A DNA stretch of 10,314 bases from Euryarchaeota archaeon UBA125. GTDB taxonomy: Archaea > Thermoplasmatota > Poseidoniia > Poseidoniales > Thalassarchaeaceae. The notes beneath the pieces were generated by a model, which did not search any database, was not told where the DNA came from, and saw only the letters and a program-made list of their open reading frames with translations. Within the stretch, counting starts at the first letter, position 1. Every line of letters starts with the position of its first letter. Of the stretch, positions 6,001-10,314 are shown piece by piece. The stretch is from contig DAPV01000027.1 in NCBI GenBank assembly GCA_002502625.1, positions 1-10,314 on the forward strand. Reading direction: 5' to 3'. The position numbers and the translations under genes were made by a program.

Positions 6001-7944
6001 TGGTGAGGGCGATGGGCCATAAATCCACGATGATGCAGAATTATTTGCAACCATTGCTGCCCCTGGTAGTGCCGTATTGTATACTATTGAGTGAATTGGA
6101 TTTCCTAGACCATCATTGAGAACAATCGAACCTCCATTGTTGGATAACCAAAATGAACTAGGATCGTCTGCTCTAATTATTTCATACTCACCAGGTTCAA
6201 AGCTCAAGTCAGTTGTTGTAGAATCATTCAGAGGTAAGGTACTCCCACTAGTTATTGACCAACCAAGAAGGTTAACACTTGAACTTCCATTGTTCATTAT
6301 TTCTATAAATTCTCCAGTGCCTTGTAATGTCTCAGCAGTATCATTTCCAAACGGATTTGGAAGAATTTCTGTAATTATAATGTCTTGTGTTCCAGGAGAC
6401 CCATCGTCTCCTGATTGATCAGGATTAGCAGCAGCAGGAGTAGGTGAACTCGATAGAGTCCATCCATTAACCGGGTCTCCTGCAAAGGGAGTTAGTGTAC
6501 TACCAGATTGAATAGAAGTTTGCCAACTCAATGTTTGAACAACGTCCCCCGTAGGGTCGATTAGAGAAATAGTATCGCCAATCGTTCTAATGATTTCTAC
6601 TCCTGTTCCATTTAATTCTATTACCCCATAATCTCCGGGGCCAATTCCTTGAGGACTACTAATCGTACACGAACAGTCTACAAGAGATTCTGTAAGGTCA
6701 ATGTGTCCTCCAGTTCCTGTGATAATTGCGAATCCTGACAGACCAACTCCTGTAGTTTCATCAGAGTCAACTGTAAACTCTATCCATTCTCCATTTGGAT
6801 AAGGAGCATTATTTTGTGTCGCATTAACCATAATCTCGTTAATTGCTAATGTACTACTTCCATTGACTGCAATAGCATCTTGTTGTCCAGGAGTTGGGAA
6901 AAGTGCGTCTTGCCAAGAGATACCATTGGTAGATCGAACAATCGAATGTCCAGGTCTAGTTTGAGGATATGTCAGTTCATCAGTGATTGAACCATTAGGT
7001 AGATACACAACTAAATCATCTCCCCCATTATTCAAGAAACCAAACTGCTCAGAGGCATTAACTGCGATAATTCTTCTTTCGCCTGGTTGAATGTGGCTAG
7101 ATGTAGGCGTGTTACTATTGTATCCAATTAGATGACTTTCGTTAAGAGAAATATTGTTACTTGAACCGTCTCTGATATAGTATCCTAAGAGATCGATAGT
7201 CTGAGTCCCTGTATTTTCTAGTTCAATCCATTCTCCTCCAGGCCAAGCATCAGTATCAGAAGAAAAGAATGGGTCTGCTAGAAGTTCACGAACTCTAATA
7301 CCTGAATCATAGTATGTTATTTGATTACCTGCAGTATTGGCACTACCAGGAGTCAATGAAGATGCTTCAATCCAGTCAGATGTAGGGTCAGATGAATTTT
7401 CAATTAATGATACTCCTTCTGTTGGACGAGGTGTCCAAGTAACGGTATGAACTGTGGTTCCGCTCGGGGTTTTAAGGGTAACAACTCCGTTTGAATTAAT
7501 TAGACAAAGACCGCATGAACCCCCATTACCATTTCTAGCAAGAACCATGTAATCGCCAGCAGGTAAATTCAGATCTGTAGCCCCTGATGGATGAACTACG
7601 TACGGTGTTGTCATAGGTAGAGCACGACTATTATGATCTTGAATAGTCCATGTTGAAAGGTCTACATTAGATGTGCCAGAGTTATGGATTTCGACCCATT
7701 CTCCACTGGTCCAATCAGATGGGCCTACTGCATCAGTCTCTCCTCCGAAAGCATTCACTAATACTTCTGAAATACATACATCGCCAATACATGCAGTTGA
7801 CCTTGAACTTGTATCGAGACTTTCGTTTCCGAGAGTTAGAATATCGTTTTCAGTGGCAGGTTGCCATGTAGCTAAAGCAGAGGAAAGGAAGAGAAATCCA
7901 ATCATCACGGAAAGAAATCTAGGGCCAAATACCGACGTCATCAT
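3052..7944 (-). CDS. Giant secreted, membrane-anchored lamin-tail/phospholipase D protein
   Basis: This 1630-residue surface protein begins with a signal peptide (core about 11-24, likely cleavage after ALA at 25). Six lamin-tail-like domains follow, near 57-180, 216-352, 366-503, 521-651, 664-790 and 802-930. Most show the pattern ITEI...GEWIEI.N.G...DL..W.I and a proline/glycine end such as SPGQ. Two phospholipase D domains lie at about 992-1145 and 1200-1355. Each has an intact H-x-K-x4-D motif (His1089/Lys1091/Asp1096 and His1303/Lys1305/Asp1310) followed by GNW or INW, as in active enzymes. Four DxDGDG-type calcium-binding repeats follow (1361-1459), then an acidic linker, one membrane helix (about 1503-1527) and a 103-residue, probably cytosolic tail. 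The superfamily cleaves phosphodiesters in DNA or phospholipids by a covalent His intermediate; nuclease activity is favoured here because lamin-tail domains often accompany nucleases. No Shine-Dalgarno precedes the start. Confidence 0.88.
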   Translation of the reverse strand: MMTSVFGPRFLSVMIGFLFLSSALATWQPATENDILTLGNESLDTSSRSTACIGDVCISEVLVNAFGGETDAVGPSDWTSGEWVEIHNSGTSNVDLSTWTIQDHNSRALPMTTPYVVHPSGATDLNLPAGDYMVLARNGNGGSCGLCLINSNGVVTLKTPSGTTVHTVTWTPRPTEGVSLIENSSDPTSDWIEASSLTPGSANTAGNQITYYDSGIRVRELLADPFFSSDTDAWPGGEWIELENTGTQTIDLLGYYIRDGSSNNISLNESHLIGYNSNTPTSSHIQPGERRIIAVNASEQFGFLNNGGDDLVVYLPNGSITDELTYPQTRPGHSIVRSTNGISWQDALFPTPGQQDAIAVNGSSTLAINEIMVNATQNNAPYPNGEWIEFTVDSDETTGVGLSGFAIITGTGGHIDLTESLVDCSCTISSPQGIGPGDYGVIELNGTGVEIIRTIGDTISLIDPTGDVVQTLSWQTSIQSGSTLTPFAGDPVNGWTLSSSPTPAAANPDQSGDDGSPGTQDIIITEILPNPFGNDTAETLQGTGEFIEIMNNGSSSVNLLGWSITSGSTLPLNDSTTTDLSFEPGEYEIIRADDPSSFWLSNNGGSIVLNDGLGNPIHSIVYNTALPGAAMVANNSASSWIYGPSPSPGQVNPSFDNPYTGISDLVITEIMPQCGLSGSDSVGILGEWIEVKNNGSASIDLSRWHVLDEDGSGMLVTVDQLWNRTSMTLVPGEHAVLRPEEAFMDNFGDTIRLMNPDGTMIQTVYWISSDPCVSIEPRFGWRPTLNPSPGEENPVPEEWDGSLSIKFSRIMFGEVDTRGHDWFEIRNVGSQTVDLAGWNISRHRNEADPWNDTFRRLILAPGESAIITSDPSHLLEDTGIEAYGGSDVMYNMPWLPNNGGSFQLVAPDGTVVDTLVYDEGEPMVTGWVGSSITAPESADTTGLILMRGDGCSEMPDTDSAADWEIRWLRMGASLFCDGGGFSGVGNITTSISPEYALIDLVNWINEAESEIHVHLYEFTSPELSKALQNAIQRGVEVTVLLEGGVYSSWDYMRTSRGIASDLHNAGATVLWMVDPPSASSPEGPYQYIHSKVAVRDQSSVWMSSGNWKSSSFPSDGYGNRDWSVFIDDNETAQVVLSRMLWDENTDHLHIEEFDPTDSNLGTPSDWITPADNLNLVELAERPSDEDAIYSGPFTGQLLTCPDDCIGGLVNMIDSADSSIDISVQYLQDGWGWGYGENPLLSALERAAIERNVTIRLLLNGYYTNDQFDDRDVLNLVNNHWNRTLGADATAVLMSSGDNVTKLHNKGVIIDGKSVLVSSINWGSNSALRNREMGIILHQPPIASFYQSSFEHDWYRMDDTTDTDGDGMPDWYEIKRGLNRTSSLVPGSPLAEQSQDWDGDGLSNLQESKYDGDPFSKDTDGDCIEDSAELSLAVERGVSPTDAMNKADADEDGYDDSIEFGCTQTSSSTPINNGENGDSTNDDSDDNEPGGVLGIREDPLDSTAAKVLLGLVVLSGITLGIALALTMLKEDEGFVDEVLEDDTGYVFSEAAIQAESSEISAGAVILDGTSVGSGGNEARDATIGKDDGVFGAPKLDGFEFEKWTHEFVQSQLSEGWTMEELQAKYEQEFGE

Positions 7945-7953
7945 TCATTTGAG

Positions 7954-7995
7954 ATTAAATCTAGGTATTGAGGTTGATGCAATGAAATTTTTTTT
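7954..7995 (-). promoter_or_regulatory. Candidate shared upstream element, copy 1
   Basis: The 57-base gap between the permease and the giant secreted protein holds, on the minus strand, eight A, TTTCA, GCATCAA and GATTTAAT, the last ending nine bases before the ATG. The same blocks recur at 201-159. The A-run sits in a 17-base inverted repeat (7982-7998, ATGAAA/TTTCAT arms). No Shine-Dalgarno is present, so an internal promoter here is plausible. No classical TATA box at the leaderless distance is visible, so its function remains open. Confidence 0.35.
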
Positions 7996-8001
7996 CATTT
8001 T

Positions 8002-9732
8002 TCAAATAAATCCGAAACCATCGAGTTGTTGAGCGAAGGTATAGACCATGATTGGGACTAGAATAATTCCCATGCCATGAGATCTTCTAATCCCTATTCT
8101 TGGGGGCATAAGACCCATCAAAGTTCCAATTACTAAGACCCCTAGTCCAATGAATCCGGTGCTAAACCAGACTAAAGCACTGACAAATACAATTACAGAA
8201 ATTACCATTGTTCTAAGAGGAATCAATTCGTGTAATTTTAGCATTCCTTTTGATAGTTTAATCATTACAGGGACAGAGAATAGACCTGCAATAATTGTGA
8301 TTGCTACTAATCGAACGAAGTCAGATGGGGGTTCAAAAGTCCCCCAAATATCAATTGGATAAATCATATTGAGCGCTAGAGCTGCACCTGAACGTGGTCT
8401 TCCAACCATGTACAGAAAACCAAGAACCATTACAGTTACAGCAGTATTAACAGAAGAAAGAACCGCTATTACTTCGAGGTCTTGAGTTGAGGTTTTATCG
8501 TTTTCATCAAAGGATTCAGATGTATTTTCTGCAATTTTAATTAATTCATCGAAGTCAGTTTCATCGGAATTTTCTATTTCTCTGGTTTTTGTTATATCCT
8601 CTATTTCATCATCTTCAATTGGGACTCCTCCAATTTCTTCCATGAACAGTTTTCTACGCTCTGCTAACATTTCTTCAGGGCTCATATCCCGATTTGACGG
8701 GGAATATTCGAAATCTGCAGGAATGAAATTAGGGTCTCTTAATCTCCCAGCAATATTTCGCATAGACATTACAACAACGGTTGCTTGAGCAGCAGTCATC
8801 CCAGGCAAAATTGCCATTACCGAAGATACCACTGCGGATAGAAAGGTTGGAACAGCCAATGGTTTCATTGGAGGTAAGTCCCAGTTTGGTTCTTGTTTTG
8901 GCATTTCAGATGTAGTGACATATATGTCAATTAGGTTAGCGATTCCGAATAATCCTGCTAAACTCGGCATTAACAGAGTTGCAGATGGCATTCCAACTGG
9001 TGATCTTGCAGGTAATTCAAATACTGCCCAACCATAAAAACCCGATAGCAGGAAGAAACATAGTGCTACAAAAATTCCTGCTTTACGAGATGAATTTCCT
9101 AATCTCAAGTCAATAGCATCCCATTCACGCTCGTACCTATATGCAAAAATTGGGAATGAGACACGAATAGGCTTAGGTAGGGGGATTCTCATCCAAGACG
9201 TTGCTTTTTGTAGAATTGAAGGCCAAGGTAATCTTGTAGTCTCAGTTAAGAGAAGAAAACTTGAGATGCCCAGCAAAAGCCATGGGAGTATGTCTCTACT
9301 ACCTTCAAACCAATTTAATCCAGGATTATCGCCGAAAAGAAGTCTTGCTACAACAAGAAGCGGGATTGCCATAATCATACCCATTTGAGATCCTCTGGCA
9401 GAGTATGCTACTCCTTGGGCTGCTTGACCTGTAACCAACATCCTATGTCCTGGAAGCAATGCTAAGGCCATATTGTCATCAGGTGCTCCCACAAGGGCAC
9501 TTGGGATGTAATTCAGAAATGTATGTACCATGCCACAAGAAACTATCATCCCAGCAATAATATCTAGAGGTAAACCGATTCCCATTGCAATCGGTGTAAG
9601 AGATACAGCGATTAGTGCTACATTGTTTACGTGAAAACCAGGAATTAATCCTGTAAATGTACCTAGAATTGCTCCGGCTCCGAATGCCATGAATAACCAA
9701 AATAGGTCATACAGGTACGTTTCTAATAACAT
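8002..9732 (-). CDS. TctA/DUF112-family membrane permease, archaeal type
   Basis: This is a 576-residue polytopic membrane protein of the TctA (DUF112) family. In bacterial tripartite tricarboxylate transporters the TctA subunit is the large permease, working with a small TctB and a periplasmic TctC. Evidence is the glycine-rich N-terminal GTFTGLIPGFHVN (24-36), matching the archaeal GLIPGxHVN form, and a second half-repeat AILPGMTAAQATVV (307-320), as expected of the internally duplicated fold. The helical segments are strongly hydrophobic throughout. An unusual hydrophilic, very acidic segment (about 343-420, rich in Glu, Asp and Ser) splits the second half and probably forms a cytosolic loop. 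No TctB or TctC gene is visible nearby, so the substrate and the need for partners are unknown. The start at 9732 is supported by GAGGG six bases upstream. It lies 15 bases after the preceding gene and is probably in the same operon. Confidence 0.8.
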   Translation of the reverse strand: MLLETYLYDLFWLFMAFGAGAILGTFTGLIPGFHVNNVALIAVSLTPIAMGIGLPLDIIAGMIVSCGMVHTFLNYIPSALVGAPDDNMALALLPGHRMLVTGQAAQGVAYSARGSQMGMIMAIPLLVVARLLFGDNPGLNWFEGSRDILPWLLLGISSFLLLTETTRLPWPSILQKATSWMRIPLPKPIRVSFPIFAYRYEREWDAIDLRLGNSSRKAGIFVALCFFLLSGFYGWAVFELPARSPVGMPSATLLMPSLAGLFGIANLIDIYVTTSEMPKQEPNWDLPPMKPLAVPTFLSAVVSSVMAILPGMTAAQATVVVMSMRNIAGRLRDPNFIPADFEYSPSNRDMSPEEMLAERRKLFMEEIGGVPIEDDEIEDITKTREIENSDETDFDELIKIAENTSESFDENDKTSTQDLEVIAVLSSVNTAVTVMVLGFLYMVGRPRSGAALALNMIYPIDIWGTFEPPSDFVRLVAITIIAGLFSVPVMIKLSKGMLKLHELIPLRTMVISVIVFVSALVWFSTGFIGLGVLVIGTLMGLMPPRIGIRRSHGMGIILVPIMVYTFAQQLDGFGFI

Positions 9733-9738
9733 CGAAAT

Positions 9739-9743
9739 CCCTC
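9739..9743 (-). promoter_or_regulatory. Ribosome binding site of the TctA-like permease
   Basis: The minus strand reads GAGGG followed by six bases and the ATG at 9732. The spacing is good, and it lies within the 15-base gap after the upstream gene's TAA stop. This indicates leadered, operon-type translation. Confidence 0.65.
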
Positions 9744-9747
9744 TTGG

Positions 9748-10314
9748 TTATGCCCAAGTCTGGCTATGTCCTCTAATATCTATACATGTCCATGCACTAC
9801 TCGTACCACCCATATCATTCTCCAAAATTAATCGCCCTCTCCATGTTAAGGTGGGTGCTTCTTCTCCAAATTGAGAAGCCTCAGTACCATCGCCAATGAT
9901 ACAAATTGTCTGATTTGTTCCTGGTTGTCGAAGTACCTGTTTTGTCCCATTATCGATTTCTTCAATAATCCCGTATAGTTCTACTCGTTTGTTTTCTTCC
10001 CATCTCCAATCAGAATATGATTCTCCCCATGTTAGAGTGACATACCCTGGTACTGACCCAGTAAGGTTGATTTCAGTAGTTCTGATTACTAATCTAGCAT
10101 CTTCTACATCCCACACTACTGTTCCAATCATTCTAACGGATTGACCTGCTTCAAGACATTCAGAACGGGCGCCAGATAATTCAATCCTAATTTTCACCAT
10201 CCCTGCAGTCCAAGCGGGATAATCTTGGATATACCCCTTGAGATAGTCTGGACAAATTGGGTTCGAAATGTATCCCTCTATAGTATGGGATGAATTCGCA
10301 TATCTGAACGGATC
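9748..10314 (-). CDS. Unrecognised beta-rich protein, 5' end outside the window
   Basis: The frame is open from the window edge to a TAA at 9750-9748, giving 189 codons without a start that is clearly the true one. The Met at 10200 is preceded by 38 further open codons whose product (for example HTIEGYISNPICPDYLKGY) looks like ordinary protein, and no properly spaced Shine-Dalgarno precedes it. The gene therefore most likely begins upstream of the window. The visible part has no membrane helix. It alternates hydrophobic and charged residues in strand-like blocks such as GQSVRMIGTVVWDVEDARLVI, KRVELYGIIEEIDN and LTWRGRLILEND, the last two separated by a turn-rich segment. The pattern recalls repeated OB-fold-like barrels, but no family was recognised and no function is claimed. 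It lies 15 bases before the permease gene and is probably co-transcribed with it. Confidence 0.6.
   Translation of the reverse strand, partial: DPFRYANSSHTIEGYISNPICPDYLKGYIQDYPAWTAGMVKIRIELSGARSECLEAGQSVRMIGTVVWDVEDARLVIRTTEINLTGSVPGYVTLTWGESYSDWRWEENKRVELYGIIEEIDNGTKQVLRQPGTNQTICIIGDGTEASQFGEEAPTLTWRGRLILENDMGGTSSAWTCIDIRGHSQTWA

Noticed and set aside
7982..7998. Inverted repeat with an eight-base T-run as a terminator
   Set aside because: The T-run is on the plus strand, where no gene ends. On the transcribed sense it is an A-run, and the six-base arms are AT-rich and weak.
7673..8032. Plus-strand open frame of 119 codons across the start of the giant protein
   Set aside because: It is antisense to the signal peptide and first lamin-tail domain, and its product is low in structure and resembles nothing known.

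Overview
All genes in this window lie on the minus strand, so transcription runs from high to low coordinates. The DNA is AT-rich. Several starts carry archaeal-type Shine-Dalgarno sequences (GAGGG, AGGTGA), and others lack one, as leaderless archaeal genes do. The gene content is one giant secreted lamin-tail-domain/phospholipase D protein with calcium-type DxDGDG repeats, an archaeal-style TctA permease and acidic exported proteins. Together these suggest a marine planktonic euryarchaeon of the Marine Group II (Poseidoniales) type. That assignment is inference from gene style; no rRNA or universal marker is present.

Layout in order of transcription: (1) 10314-9748, the 3' part of an unrecognised beta-rich protein that enters from outside the window; (2) 9732-8002, a TctA/DUF112-family polytopic permease; (3) a 57-base gap with a candidate regulatory element; (4) 7944-3052, a 1630-residue secreted, membrane-anchored protein with six lamin-tail-like domains, two HKD phospholipase D domains, DxDGDG repeats and one C-terminal membrane helix; (5) 3047-1713, a thymidine phosphorylase of the bacterial/animal type; (6) 1708-611, a multi-spanning acyltransferase-like protein (HGSNAT/DUF418-like); (7) a small cupin ending at 210; (8) a 90-base gap with a second copy of the candidate element and a TATA-like box; (9) 119-1, the signal-peptide start of another exported protein that leaves the window.

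Genes 4-6 are separated by only 4 bases each, and the upstream stop TGA lies in the ribosome-binding region of the next gene, so they are probably translationally coupled. A testable reading is that the surface HKD enzyme degrades an extracellular phosphodiester polymer such as DNA, and that the phosphorylase salvages the resulting thymidine inside the cell. The roles of the permease, acyltransferase and cupin in this are unclear. The only two gaps longer than 50 bases, both in front of signal-peptide genes, share three exact sequence blocks in the same order, which looks like a common promoter or operator. No tRNA, rRNA, CRISPR, insertion sequence or clear terminator was seen.
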